A stretch of 28,848 nt of DNA from a virus (IMGVR_UViG_3300027763_000184:1-28848), one strand, 5' to 3'; counted from the stretch's first letter, positions 6,481 through 13,047 are shown. Notes: generated from the sequence alone by a model not told the origin. Made by a program: numbers and translations.

Positions 6481-6742
6481 ACAGCAACGCCAATACGAGA
6501 AGCAACAATGGCGTGAAATCAGACGAGCGCGCTGGGCTAAGAAATCTCTAGGCGAGAAGTTGGCGAACATCTGGCTCATTGGTTTATTCAGCACGATGGC
6601 TCTCGCCGTGACCGGGGCTTTATTTGGTGCGATTATCTACGCCGAGATAGACCTCGGCTTCCGCACCTGTGTGCCTCTGAACATCGGTATTGCCGTAGTG
6701 CTGATTACTTGGTTTGCCCTATGGAAAAGTGGGGAACTGTGA
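6461..6742 (+). CDS. Membrane protein with basic N-terminus (93 aa)
   Basis: A strongly charged N-terminal helix (residues 1-32, many Gln, Arg and Lys) precedes two membrane helices, roughly 36-58 (IWLIGLFSTMALAVTGALFG) and 70-88 (PLNIGIAVVLITWFALW). This predicts a two-pass inner-membrane protein with a cytoplasmic basic domain. It starts within the end of the preceding gene, with an AAGGGA ribosome site. The arrangement resembles small phage membrane proteins generally; no family recognised. Confidence 0.65.
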   Translation: MPTMNDKQQRQYEKQQWREIRRARWAKKSLGEKLANIWLIGLFSTMALAVTGALFGAIIYAEIDLGFRTCVPLNIGIAVVLITWFALWKSGEL

Positions 6743-6909
6743 GCGACAAAGGCACGGACATCAGCATTGACTTTTCGGGTGAGGAACTAATCCAAATCGG
6801 GCTTGCCTGTATTGCCGAGAAACTGACCTTTACCGAGTTCATAGATAAAGCCATTAGAGACTTGGTGGAGAAAATCCAAAAGGAAAATACAAATGAAAAT
6901 CCTTTTTGA
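6739..6909 (+). CDS. Small helical protein, possibly ribbon-helix-helix-like (56 aa)
   Basis: Start chosen at GTG 6739, which overlaps the previous stop as GTGA; an in-frame ATG at 6721 would add six residues. The sequence TDISIDFSGEELIQIGLACI followed by AEKLTFTEFIDKAIRDLVEK is a short strand plus two helices, as in Arc/MetJ-type proteins and in phage proteins of the ...LT..EFI..AI.. type. It could be a small DNA-binding or antitoxin-like protein, but no basic DNA-contact strand is clear. The next gene overlaps its end by 17 bases. Confidence 0.55.
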   Translation: MSDKGTDISIDFSGEELIQIGLACIAEKLTFTEFIDKAIRDLVEKIQKENTNENPF

Positions 6910-7489
6910 AGTCTTTGCCGTCATTGCGGTGCTGGACTTCGTGGTGATAGCCGGTCTTTTTGTGGGCCACGCCTATCACGAACGCAAGTATCAACACTCC
7001 AAATCAGCACAGCCCGACCTAGACCAAATCCTGACCGAGATGCTGGCAGAAGCCGAGCCGGAGTTGTCAGGCGAACCTGACACGGGTTTCAGCACCTACC
7101 TGCTATCCATTGAGAACAACGAAGCCTTTGTTATCCGACTTGATGGCGAAGCCAATGTGACCGGCCAGACCTCTTTGGGCGATGCTGAAACGACAGAGCA
7201 AGCCGATGCGCTGGCTGGCGCAGCAGGCTGGCGAGCCGCTGGTGACTGGTCGTTCGAGGGCGGTGAGCCGATGGTTGGGCTTGTTCCAAAACTTCTCGTT
7301 GCCGCCTTCGTGAGTTCTAGTGAAATAGACCCTTACGAGGCAGTTGAGATGGCGCGCAAGGCTGGGCTACCCGAAGTGCAAGCAGTCGTGAAGCAGGAGA
7401 TAAGTGCCGATGAAGGCAAGGTTCGTGTTTACTTCACGGCTCGTAAGCCGCGAGGTTGGGTTGATAGTGAAATCGCTGTGTGGGCGTAG
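6893..7489 (+). CDS. Single-pass membrane-anchored protein (198 aa)
   Basis: Residues 3-26 (ILFEVFAVIAVLDFVVIAGL) form a membrane anchor, followed by a short basic stretch (HERKYQHSK), an acidic linker and two small soluble segments. About residues 65-125 (FSTYLLSIENNEAFVIRLDG onward, ending WSFEGGEP) look beta-rich. Residues about 128-198 (KLLVAAFVSSSEIDPYEAVE ... VRVYFTARKPRGW) look like a helical hairpin plus strand. No motif is recognised. It closes the coupled group 5919-7489. Confidence 0.65.
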   Translation: MKILFEVFAVIAVLDFVVIAGLFVGHAYHERKYQHSKSAQPDLDQILTEMLAEAEPELSGEPDTGFSTYLLSIENNEAFVIRLDGEANVTGQTSLGDAETTEQADALAGAAGWRAAGDWSFEGGEPMVGLVPKLLVAAFVSSSEIDPYEAVEMARKAGLPEVQAVVKQEISADEGKVRVYFTARKPRGWVDSEIAVWA

Positions 7490-7496
7490 CGCGGTG

Positions 7497-7502
7497 TAGT
7501 CT
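7497..7502 (+). promoter_or_regulatory. Leaderless-type -10 box TAGTCT
   Basis: TAGTCT ends exactly six bases before the GTG at 7509, in the context GCGGTGTAGTCT. This spacing decides the start of the next gene in favour of 7509 over the GTG at 7503 that abuts the box. Confidence 0.45.
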
Positions 7503-7508
7503 GTGGGC

Positions 7509-7862
7509 GTGATAACGCCAACCACCCTGCTGCAACGCCTCGGTGCGTGGCTTCGTGAGCCTGATTTCACTACCCACTCGCCAGCGGCGGGCAGCGATGA
7601 TTTGGAATGGGCCACGACCCAACTTGATGTGGCGAAAGATGCGGCGATAGAAGCATCCATAGACATAATCAAGTGGCAGTGGGATGCGTGGCAGGACTTG
7701 GTGGCAGCCGTAAACGATGTCGGTATTGCTGTTCACCTAAACCAAGAGGCAAGTGGCGAACTTGACGAGATGATAGCCAGACTAAAGGCATCTATCACCG
7801 TCGCAAGAGAAGTATTAGACATTGACGAGAGCAAACTGAAAGGCGTTACCAATGACCGATGA
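7509..7862 (+). CDS. Hypothetical helical protein (117 aa)
   Basis: Starts at GTG 7509 (read as MITPTTLLQRLGAWLREPDF), six bases after a TAGTCT box. The rest is helical: WATTQLDVAKDAAIEASIDI, then IKWQWDAWQDLVAAVNDVG, then a Glu/Lys-rich helix to the end. It ends within the first codons of the next gene (11-base overlap). Trp-rich amphipathic helices suggest a protein-interaction role, but no family is recognised. Confidence 0.6.
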   Translation: MITPTTLLQRLGAWLREPDFTTHSPAAGSDDLEWATTQLDVAKDAAIEASIDIIKWQWDAWQDLVAAVNDVGIAVHLNQEASGELDEMIARLKASITVAREVLDIDESKLKGVTNDR

Positions 7863-8202
7863 ACAGCAGGCCCCTGAAGCCGATGGCGTTCCAAATCCTT
7901 TTGACGAAGGCGTTGTCGAAGCGGCGGCAGTCCAAGAGGGCATTGAGGCGATAAAGAAAATCCACGCCATTGAGCGTGAGTTGCTAGCCCGTGCTGTTCA
8001 GGTCATCTGCGAACTGACGAACAAAGGCCCACAGGATGTCATCACCAACCTCTCAAAGGGCTTGGATGGCGAATACGACAAGGCGGTAGATACCGCTACG
8101 GCATCAGCAAAGGTGGCGAAGTTGTTTGTTCCAAACCTAGGGCCTGACGGCAAGCCCCACCTGAAAATCGTGAAGCAAGTCCGAGGTCTGACGGACAACT
8201 AA
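7852..8202 (+). CDS. Hypothetical protein (116 aa), distant relative of the protein at 15981
   Basis: An acidic N-terminus (MTDEQQAPEADGVPNPFDEG) precedes helices LLARAVQVICELTNKGPQDV and VDTATASAKVAKLF. The central part lines up with the 82-aa protein at 15981 as L-x3-AV-x2-IC-x-LT-x5-DV-x3-L...G, so the two are probably diverged paralogs. It is the last gene of the plus cluster and converges with the minus cluster ending at 8258. Function unknown. Confidence 0.6.
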   Translation: MTDEQQAPEADGVPNPFDEGVVEAAAVQEGIEAIKKIHAIERELLARAVQVICELTNKGPQDVITNLSKGLDGEYDKAVDTATASAKVAKLFVPNLGPDGKPHLKIVKQVRGLTDN

Positions 8203-8210
8203 TCACCACA

Positions 8211-8246
8211 GCAGGGCTACCCCAAAGGGAGTAAGGGCAACCCTGC
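8211..8246. other. Inverted repeat between convergent genes
   Basis: GCAGGG (8211-8216) and CCCTGC (8241-8246) are complementary and flank a G/C-rich interior with CCCC...GGG pairing possibilities. It lies between convergent stop codons at 8202 and 8258, where a bidirectional terminator would be expected, but there is no T-run on either side. Weak call. Confidence 0.25.
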
Positions 8247-8257
8247 CGTAGTGCGAC

Positions 8258-8413
8258 TTAGTTGGCTAGGACTTCCTCACGCTGAACGAAGTGTGAGCAG
8301 TCACAAGCCCCTGTGGATGGGATGCAAGCACCACCAGCCGTGTCGTGAACCCATCCGGCGTGGCGGCATACGCACTTGCCAAAGAGGATTTGCTGGCGTG
8401 TAGGGCGAGCCAT
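8258..8413 (-). CDS. Small Cys-rich protein, likely zinc-binding (51 aa)
   Basis: A 51-codon frame beginning MARPTRQQILFGKCVCRHAG and continuing with CIPSTGACDCSHF. Five Cys (two CxC pairs plus one) and several His suggest a single zinc site, as in small knuckle proteins. The ATG overlaps the TAA of the upstream gene by one base (TAATG), so it is translationally coupled and shares the strong promoter at 8818-8846. I recognise no family. Confidence 0.65.
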   Translation of the reverse strand: MARPTRQQILFGKCVCRHAGWVHDTAGGACIPSTGACDCSHFVQREEVLAN

Positions 8414-8790
8414 TACTTCACCTCGCTTTTGGGGAAAATGGTGAGGCGGTCTAACTGCTTTTTGACATCGCCAAAGATGACATTGAGCAAGTCATCGCTG
8501 ATTTCCTCGGTGTCCTCGTCATCCTCAATGCCAACGAAGTGAACGCACTTCTCATCGTGGAAGTAGGGGGCGAAGGTCGTGGGGAAGCGGTCATCAGCAT
8601 CCTCGGTGACCCACTCCACATAACTCTCGCAACAGGCTTCGTAGGCTTCAGCAACGCTGGTAGATACGTGATAGCCACCAGCACTCAACAGAGCGTTGTA
8701 GTTCCAACGGTCAGGGGTGTGAAGGCTAACGCCATCAACGGTTTCGTTGAGGTCTAACTCAACTTCTAGGGTGATTACATACTTGGTCAT
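8413..8790 (-). CDS. Hypothetical acidic protein (125 aa)
   Basis: It begins MTKYVITLEVELDLNETVDG and has a helical Ala/Tyr segment (TSVAEAYEACCESYVEWVTE) and a very acidic stretch (GIEDDEDTEEISDDLL) before a basic C-terminal helix. The opening strand pattern suggests a beta-sheet-first fold. It overlaps the end of the upstream gene as ATGA but also has its own promoter inside that gene, with an AAAGGA ribosome site. Function unknown. Confidence 0.7.
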   Translation of the reverse strand: MTKYVITLEVELDLNETVDGVSLHTPDRWNYNALLSAGGYHVSTSVAEAYEACCESYVEWVTEDADDRFPTTFAPYFHDEKCVHFVGIEDDEDTEEISDDLLNVIFGDVKKQLDRLTIFPKSEVK

Positions 8791-9245
8791 ACTTCTGTCC
8801 TTTCGCTTGACACACCCATCATAGGGGGGTTTAGTGGTGAAGTCAAGTCATTATGTCCAAACGGGGAAACCCCTGCTATTTTGGGCATTTTGCTGACATT
8901 GACCGCCTTTATCCACGCTCGGCGTTGTTGCTGATACTCACGCATACCGGCTCGGCAGGTCGCACACCGGCACTTGTGGCGGAAGTAGCAGGACAGCCCG
9001 TGAACGACTTCTCGGCGTGTCTTGCGAGAGCAGGTCGGGTTGCCGCATCCACATTGCTGAACAGCAGGTTGGCGATACCTCTGCCGATACAGGCGGTAGG
9101 CATCTCGGCAGAGGGAGCAACGGCAGTTATGGTTCGTGTAGAACGAATAATGTCCGTGACCCACTCGCAGGGTTATTGACGCTTGTGTGCAAGTGGTGTT
9201 TCCACAGGCACAGGGGCGGTTGGATGTAATGGTGTCGGTATTCAT
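8787..9245 (-). CDS. Protein with two tandem HG...CRCxxC zinc-type modules (152 aa)
   Basis: Two copies of one unit are visible. Copy 1: CACGNTTC, then VGHGHYSFYTNHNCRCSLCR and an AYRLYRQRYR helix. Copy 2: CGCGNPTC, then VVHGLSCYFRHKCRCATCR and a MREYQQQRR helix. Each carries C-x-CGN-x-TC, HG, Y, CRC-x2-CR and a basic helix, so each likely binds one zinc or forms a treble-clef-like fold; nucleic-acid binding is plausible. The single unit at 5919 and the tail of the WhiB at 12558 are related. The last 30 or so residues lack the motif and overlie the promoter of the next gene. Ribosome site GGAAAG lies eight bases upstream. Confidence 0.75.
   Translation of the reverse strand: MNTDTITSNRPCACGNTTCTQASITLRVGHGHYSFYTNHNCRCSLCRDAYRLYRQRYRQPAVQQCGCGNPTCSRKTRREVVHGLSCYFRHKCRCATCRAGMREYQQQRRAWIKAVNVSKMPKIAGVSPFGHNDLTSPLNPPMMGVSSERTEV
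8818..8846 (-). promoter_or_regulatory. Strong sigma70-type promoter for 8790-8258
   Basis: On the minus strand TTGACT (8841-8846) and TATGAT (8818-8823) are separated by exactly 17 bases, the best consensus match in the window. It lies within the 3' end of the upstream gene. The first 13 bases, TTGACTTCACCAC, recur at 10674-10686 before the gene at 10735. Confidence 0.75.
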
Positions 9246-9256
9246 TGTCTCTTTCC

Positions 9257-9694
9257 TTACTGGACTAACTCAAAGTGATGAGTGATTTTGCTCGCCACCG
9301 TCTTACGGCTAAAGCGTGATGGTGACGAGTATTGGGATGGGCGTGGCGTGGGCCGCATTTGCGACACCTTGCTCACACCCTTCGGGGCTGGTGCTGAAGC
9401 GATGGCTGGCTCGTTGAGTTGCCGTTCGAGAACATAGTTCAGGTCAAACAGACCTTGCACAGGGTTGTCCTCATCGTAGAAATCATCACCTTCGTTTAGG
9501 TCAACTAGGTACTCGTCAAAGTCCTCCTCGTCAAACAAGTAGAAGGGCAACTCATCCTCACCACAGCCGAGTAGGTCTAGCCAGTCGGCATCGTTCAGAC
9601 CACGAATAAAGTCAACGCTGAAGCCGTAGCGTTCGGCAAGAAAGCCGATGTCAACTTCGTCTAGTTGCGATGCGTAGTGTCGGTTGTCGCTCAT
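9257..9694 (-). CDS. Hypothetical acidic protein (145 aa)
   Basis: Start at 9694 (MSDNRHYASQLDEVDIGFLA), which overlaps the upstream stop by one base; a longer frame to 9787 only reads through the upstream gene. The middle is strikingly acidic and aromatic (ELPFYLFDEEDFDEYLVDLN, then EGDDFYDEDNP). The C-terminal third is basic, Ser/Pro-rich and probably disordered, ending KITHHFELVQ. The charge split suggests a DNA-mimic-like or partner-binding protein, but this is inference. The tail resembles the end (KVTHYFVEVA) of the divergently transcribed gene at 10174. Confidence 0.65.
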   Translation of the reverse strand: MSDNRHYASQLDEVDIGFLAERYGFSVDFIRGLNDADWLDLLGCGEDELPFYLFDEEDFDEYLVDLNEGDDFYDEDNPVQGLFDLNYVLERQLNEPAIASAPAPKGVSKVSQMRPTPRPSQYSSPSRFSRKTVASKITHHFELVQ

Positions 9695-10128
9695 TATGAC
9701 CACCACTCGGTTCGCTCTGATGAACACCAGTCGTTGTTCGGGATAGGTTCGCCAATGATGTAGGTGTTTGACTTGTCCAATACGCAAGCCAAGACCATTA
9801 CAGGTTCACCATCGACCTCTGCCTCGGCTTCGACAATGGAGTAGCCAGCATTGACTTCCATCTGAAGCATTTCCAAGACCTGCTCGCTTAGGGGCAACTC
9901 GTAGATTTCCCCAACTGCTTTGTCGCTTGGGTTATTAGTCATCACCAAGTATGGGAACTGCTTGTGGCTGCGAGAGTAAAACAGTCGTGCTGATGGCATC
10001 TCTGCCACGCCCACGCTCTCTATGATTTCGCCTTCTATCCAACTGTGAAGTCGCTCGCCCTGACGGAGTGTTCCGTAGGCAAAGAACAGCACAGTCTTTA
10101 TGTCTGTGTTTTCGCTTGTTGTTGTCAT
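9694..10128 (-). CDS. Gamma-glutamylcyclotransferase-like (AIG2/GGCT fold) protein
   Basis: A 144-residue protein with the family signature FAYGTLRQGERLHSW at residues 16-30, where YGTL forms the phosphate/glutamyl-binding loop. Later come YLVMTNNPSDKAVGEIYELP and a strand-rich C-terminus, giving the length and order of GGCT-fold proteins. Members cyclise gamma-glutamyl amines to 5-oxoproline; a conserved Glu acts as base, and the acidic run VEAEAEVDGE may supply it. In phages the substrate is unknown. The ATG is six bases after a TACACT box, with no Shine-Dalgarno. First gene of the 10128-8258 operon. Confidence 0.82.
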   Translation of the reverse strand: MTTTSENTDIKTVLFFAYGTLRQGERLHSWIEGEIIESVGVAEMPSARLFYSRSHKQFPYLVMTNNPSDKAVGEIYELPLSEQVLEMLQMEVNAGYSIVEAEAEVDGEPVMVLACVLDKSNTYIIGEPIPNNDWCSSERTEWWS

Positions 10129-10131
10129 ACC

Positions 10132-10173
10132 AATAGTGTAGCAGGGTTGAGTAGAGGGTGCTACACTATTGCT
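10132..10173. promoter_or_regulatory. Mirror-image divergent promoters in a 12-bp inverted repeat
   Basis: AATAGTGTAGCA (10132-10143) and TGCTACACTATT (10159-10170) are perfect reverse complements with a 15-base spacer. Each arm holds an extended -10 box, TGCTACACT, ending six bases before a start codon: ATG 10128 on the minus strand and ATG 10174 on the plus strand. The minus arm also has the AACCCTGCTACACT context seen at 5815. Both genes look leaderless. One regulator dimer could control both directions. Confidence 0.7.
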
Positions 10174-10677
10174 ATGACCAAATCACCGACTAAGACAAAT
10201 CAAACCCCTGTCATCATTGACGAGCAGGGTCGACCCAACCTAATCAAGGGCGATACCGTATGCCACCCCAAGTTCGGGCGTGGTGTTGTTCGTGAGATAA
10301 GCCACGACAGCCGCCGAGCCTTTATCAACTTCGATGACCGTGGCGAAAGACAAATCGTTATTGCCATCGCCAACCTCACTCGTTCGTTGCGGCCAAAGGG
10401 CAAGAACATCACCAAGCCAAAAGCGCAAAAGCGCGACAAGGTAGAGGTGTCGTTTGTCTATCGTGGTCGGCAGGTTGAGACACGAGTGTGTGACCGCCCA
10501 TTGGCAGAGAAGTTGGGCAAGCAGTTGGTTCAGCAGTACAAGGGGATGTTTGACGGTCACTACCAAATCCGGGAACTCCCTCTCGTCACCAGCACAACCA
10601 AGCCCTACACGATGCCTAAGCCCAAGAAGGTGAAGCCAAAAATCAAGGTCACTCATTACTTCGTTGAAGTGGCTTGA
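10174..10677 (+). CDS. SH3/Tudor-like (UvrD C-terminal type) domain protein (167 aa)
   Basis: Start at ATG 10174, six bases after a TACACT box; an upstream in-frame ATG (10045) lies inside the divergent gene. Residues about 25-65 (KGDTVCHPKFGRGVVREISH, then RRAFINFDDRGERQIVIAIA) match the small beta-barrel found at the C-terminus of UvrD/PcrA helicases, which reads GD.V.H..FG.GVV and contacts RNA polymerase. The rest is basic with a helix (AEKLGKQLVQQYKGMF) and a Lys/Pro tail. It may bind host RNA polymerase or nucleic acid, which is inference from the domain. Confidence 0.7.
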   Translation: MTKSPTKTNQTPVIIDEQGRPNLIKGDTVCHPKFGRGVVREISHDSRRAFINFDDRGERQIVIAIANLTRSLRPKGKNITKPKAQKRDKVEVSFVYRGRQVETRVCDRPLAEKLGKQLVQQYKGMFDGHYQIRELPLVTSTTKPYTMPKPKKVKPKIKVTHYFVEVA

Positions 10678-10727
10678 CTTCACCACCGAAACCTGTTTAG
10701 ATAGATACCGTAATACCGACTAAGGAG
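10674..10727 (+). promoter_or_regulatory. Promoter and leader of the 302-aa gene
   Basis: TTGACT (10674-10679) overlaps the upstream stop codon. TTAGAT (10697-10702, 17-base spacer) or TAGATA (18 bases) is the -10 box. The first 13 bases equal those of the promoter at 8818-8846. CCGACTAAGGAG (10716-10727) stands seven bases before the ATG at 10735. Confidence 0.65.
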
Positions 10728-10734
10728 AAATGAA

Positions 10735-11643
10735 ATGAAACAACTGTCCTACAACAAGGAAGCCGTTCTCGCAGCGATGCGTGAGCAGGGCAACGCCGAC
10801 TTCAGCGAAGCATCGAGCGTGAGGGTCACTATCGGGGCAACAGCAGGTTGGCTTATCGGTGACCTCTTTGACCTAGAGGTGCGAGAGGCAGGTAACCGCA
10901 AGGTTCGTATCAGCGTTCCTGATGTTGTTGAGATGCGTAGCCTCATCGCAGAGGCTCGCCCCACCGCACCGACAAGTCACAAGCGTTCGCTGACCGCCTT
11001 CCTAAACGAGATGGAAGCACAACTCGTCAATGGCGTTACACAACGCCGGTTGGAAGTACAGAACCGCTACGCCTATCTCTTGATGAACAACTTCAGCAAC
11101 CGCCCTAACGAGGGCGGTGCTGGCTACATTGAGCAGGACTACCCCCTGTGTCCACAGGGTCTTGACGAACTCATCGCCGCCTACAACCGAAACACGGCGA
11201 TACTGATGAGTGGCTACAAGTGGCGTAACGGTCTGCAAAATGGGCGTGATGTGGCTCTCCTGTCTAGCGACCTCTACAACGAGGAAGCCCGACACACTAC
11301 CGAGGCCCACGGCTTCACAGTCAGGGTCAATGCCGTGGCTATGGTTGACGAGCAGGGCGAACTAATCACCAAGCACGAGATGGAAATGGTTCAAGACCAC
11401 TCATCGCAGGTTGGTCAAGCCATTATTTCCTACTGCCGACGCAACGCACCGAAGGTCATCAACTTCAGCACCACCGAAGGCTTGACCATCGCACGAGCGA
11501 TGGCTCAAACCAAGTTGCACCTCATCCTCGCCAAGTCATCTCAAATGCTGCACGATGCCATTACAAAGCGTGAGGCAGAGTTGAAGGCTCTGGGCTTTGA
11601 CATCCAAATCACCTACGCCGAACCCGAAGCACTTGCTTCATAA
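10735..11643 (+). CDS. Hypothetical protein (302 aa), probably well expressed
   Basis: The largest unidentified protein of this block. It begins MKQLSYNKEAVLAAMREQGN. Residues about 25-62 (VRVTIGATAGWLIGDLFDLE) look beta-rich. Residues about 78-150 are helical (TAFLNEMEAQLVNGVTQRRL). The C-terminal third has VINFSTTEGLTIARAMAQTK and a Lys/Glu helix. It has no Cys cluster, membrane segment or known catalytic signature. It has its own promoter and the shared CCGACTAAGGAG ribosome site, so I expect strong early or middle expression. I do not recognise the family. Confidence 0.75.
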   Translation: MKQLSYNKEAVLAAMREQGNADFSEASSVRVTIGATAGWLIGDLFDLEVREAGNRKVRISVPDVVEMRSLIAEARPTAPTSHKRSLTAFLNEMEAQLVNGVTQRRLEVQNRYAYLLMNNFSNRPNEGGAGYIEQDYPLCPQGLDELIAAYNRNTAILMSGYKWRNGLQNGRDVALLSSDLYNEEARHTTEAHGFTVRVNAVAMVDEQGELITKHEMEMVQDHSSQVGQAIISYCRRNAPKVINFSTTEGLTIARAMAQTKLHLILAKSSQMLHDAITKREAELKALGFDIQITYAEPEALAS

Positions 11644-11657
11644 CGAAAGGAAAGACA

Positions 11658-11981
11658 ATGAAGGCAGTCAAAATCACCACCGATGGTGGCAAGGAAGTTG
11701 TGGAGTTGGAGTACGGCGAAGTCCTACGACCTCTACAAGAAGCCGTTGGGGGATACATCGAACTCATCTCACTTCGCCACTTCGTAGCCGATATGTGGGT
11801 CAATGAGGATGGTCGACTACATCACCTCGCACCGAACCCTGTTGCCACACAACTGTGGGCGAGAGAAAATCCAAACGCCGAAAAGTTGTTGGGTGATGTC
11901 ATCGTCACCGGTCCGTCAGACGAACACGGCGAGACACTTGGACTAATGGATGACCAAGTAGCGTTCCTGCTTGCCTTATGA
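11658..11981 (+). CDS. DUF3846-family protein (107 aa)
   Basis: It begins MKAVKITTDGGKEVVELEYG, then LRPLQEAVGGYIELISLRHF, then WVNEDGRLHHLAPNPVATQL and GDVIVTGP. The order G..VE.....L..LQ..VGG.IE, NE.G.L..L..N..A..L, GD..V.GP is the DUF3846 pattern as I know it from phages and plasmids. The fold is presumably a small alpha/beta unit; no activity is known to me. Ribosome site GAAAGGAAAG lies just upstream. It follows the 302-aa gene by 14 bases, probably on the same transcript. Confidence 0.75.
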   Translation: MKAVKITTDGGKEVVELEYGEVLRPLQEAVGGYIELISLRHFVADMWVNEDGRLHHLAPNPVATQLWARENPNAEKLLGDVIVTGPSDEHGETLGLMDDQVAFLLAL

Positions 11982-11999
11982 ACTAGACCCTGATAGGGT
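11971..11999 (+). promoter_or_regulatory. Promoter with palindromic -10 region
   Basis: TTGCCT (11971-11976) and TAGGGT (11994-11999) are 17 bases apart. The -10 box is the right half of the palindrome ACCCTGATAGGGT (11987-11999), related to the CCTGATGAGAGGG elements at 5860 and 14663. A bound repressor would cover the -10 box. Confidence 0.5.
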
Positions 12000-12023
12000 G
12001 TCCGTTCTAAGCGAAGGGAACAT

Positions 12024-12284
12024 ATGCCGTTACAAGCCGCCATCACCATCCCACCACACAAAGAGCCGGGGATTATCCTCATAGGCTCGCCTAATGAGCC
12101 TGTGGAGGAGATGGAAGTCCTAGAGGGGTATCACCTCGAAGTTGAGTATCTAACCCCTGAAATCGCCTCACAGGTTGAGGACATCTTGCTCCAAAGGGGC
12201 TATGTCGTGACTTCACCTTGGGAATACCTTATTGAGTTCTGTGCCGCCGACATTTCCCCTATCGGCGGCAACGATGCCCGATGA
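12024..12284 (+). CDS. Hypothetical acidic protein (86 aa)
   Basis: It begins MPLQAAITIPPHKEPGIILI, then EPVEEMEVLEGYHLEVEYLT and a C-terminal hydrophobic segment (YVVTSPWEYLIEFCAADISP). Ribosome site GAAGGGA lies six bases before the ATG. It is acidic overall and probably soluble. The next gene starts inside its last codons. Family unknown. Confidence 0.65.
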   Translation: MPLQAAITIPPHKEPGIILIGSPNEPVEEMEVLEGYHLEVEYLTPEIASQVEDILLQRGYVVTSPWEYLIEFCAADISPIGGNDAR

Positions 12285-12558
12285 GCAAGTCACTCGAAGG
12301 TATGTCTATCAGTCAGAACATACGAGCGAAATAAACAAGGGCAAACGCTCTGCTTACATCGTTGAGCAACTGACAGGTAGCAATGTTGTTGCCCGCATCA
12401 AGCCACTCGGTCTTGTCAAAGACTTGACCGCCGACCAAGAAATCACCTTGCTACTTCTAAAGCAGGGCATCTCTGTCGTAGGCAAATGGTCTAAGACCAC
12501 CAAAGGAAATCACCGCCGTAGCCGAGCCGTAGTAGGCACAGATTTTGAGGTTGAGTAA
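12274..12558 (+). CDS. Hypothetical protein (94 aa)
   Basis: Start at ATG 12274 (MPDEQVTRRYVYQSEHTSEI), overlapping the previous gene by 11 bases. An earlier in-frame start at 12232 would overlap much more and adds only out-of-frame readings of that gene. The end is basic (GKWSKTTKGNHRRSRAVVG), which might contact nucleic acid. It is coupled to the WhiB gene by a TAATG junction. Confidence 0.6.
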   Translation: MPDEQVTRRYVYQSEHTSEINKGKRSAYIVEQLTGSNVVARIKPLGLVKDLTADQEITLLLLKQGISVVGKWSKTTKGNHRRSRAVVGTDFEVE

Positions 12559-13019
12559 TGCCAGAGCCAGTCGCTAGTACCCGTGACGAGTGGATTGGAG
12601 AAGCCGCCTGTAAGGGTATGGACCCGAACCTATTCTTTCCCGAATACATAAGTGTGCGAGTAAGGGTGAAAGTAGATGAGGCGGCGAGAAAAGCCTGCGC
12701 TGACTGCCCTGTTTTGGAACAATGCGCCGATTGGGCCGTAAAGCACGAGCCTCACGGGTTTCAGGGTGGCTTGACCGAACAGCAACGAGCGCAACTTCGT
12801 CGCAAACTGAACCTCTATCTTTGGGAACCCCAACGCAACATCACCACCGGCAAGCAAACCAAACGACTGCTACCAACGGAAATCTCACACGGAACTGCAA
12901 GGGGCTACAAGCAAGAAGCCAAGCGCGGTATCGGTCATTGCCAGCCCTGCACAACAGCCCACACCCAAGCCTCAAAAGAGGCAAAGGCGAGGATGCGAGA
13001 ACGGCAACAGAACGCCTGA
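12558..13019 (+). CDS. WhiB-like iron-sulfur transcription regulator with C-terminal Cys module
   Basis: The four WhiB cysteines are present: C18 (EAACKGMDPNLFFP), C47 and C50 (ACADC), and C56 (EQCADWA). They are followed by GFQGGLTEQQR at 67-77, the equivalent of the G(V/I)WGG turn. WhiB proteins bind a 4Fe-4S cluster and usually act with the primary sigma factor; they are restricted to Actinobacteria and their phages. After the turn a basic segment leads to SHGTARGYKQEAKRGIGHCQ and PCTTAH, an HG...GY...C..C unit resembling those at 5919 and 8787, which is not a normal WhiB part. It sits directly before the lysis genes, so control of late expression is a reasonable guess. Confidence 0.9.
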   Translation: MPEPVASTRDEWIGEAACKGMDPNLFFPEYISVRVRVKVDEAARKACADCPVLEQCADWAVKHEPHGFQGGLTEQQRAQLRRKLNLYLWEPQRNITTGKQTKRLLPTEISHGTARGYKQEAKRGIGHCQPCTTAHTQASKEAKARMRERQQNA

Positions 13020-13020
13020 T

Positions 13021-13041
13021 TTCCAAAACGAGGTCTAACCT
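13021..13041 (+). promoter_or_regulatory. Late-type promoter element, endolysin copy
   Basis: TTCCAAAACGAGGTC followed by TAACCT (13036-13041) fits the 21-bp pattern TTnnAAAnnnnGGnnTAnnnT without gaps. The -10 box ends six bases before the ATG at 13048, so the endolysin mRNA should be leaderless. Other copies: 19162, 22858, 25328, variants at 15932 and 26861. Confidence 0.6.
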
Positions 13042-13047
13042 TGTGGT

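Noticed and set aside
8211-8246. Bidirectional terminator between convergent genes
   Set aside because: The arms pair over only six bases with a long interior and no T-run, so it is listed only as a weak inverted repeat.
9695-9787. Longer form of the acidic 145-aa protein
   Set aside because: The added part reads through the upstream cyclotransferase gene in another frame; the TAATG junction at 9694 is typical of this operon.
10045-10173. Upstream start (ATG 10045) for the SH3-like gene
   Set aside because: The extra 43 residues lie inside the divergent gene and cross its promoter; the composition is unlike a protein start, and a -10 box fits ATG 10174.
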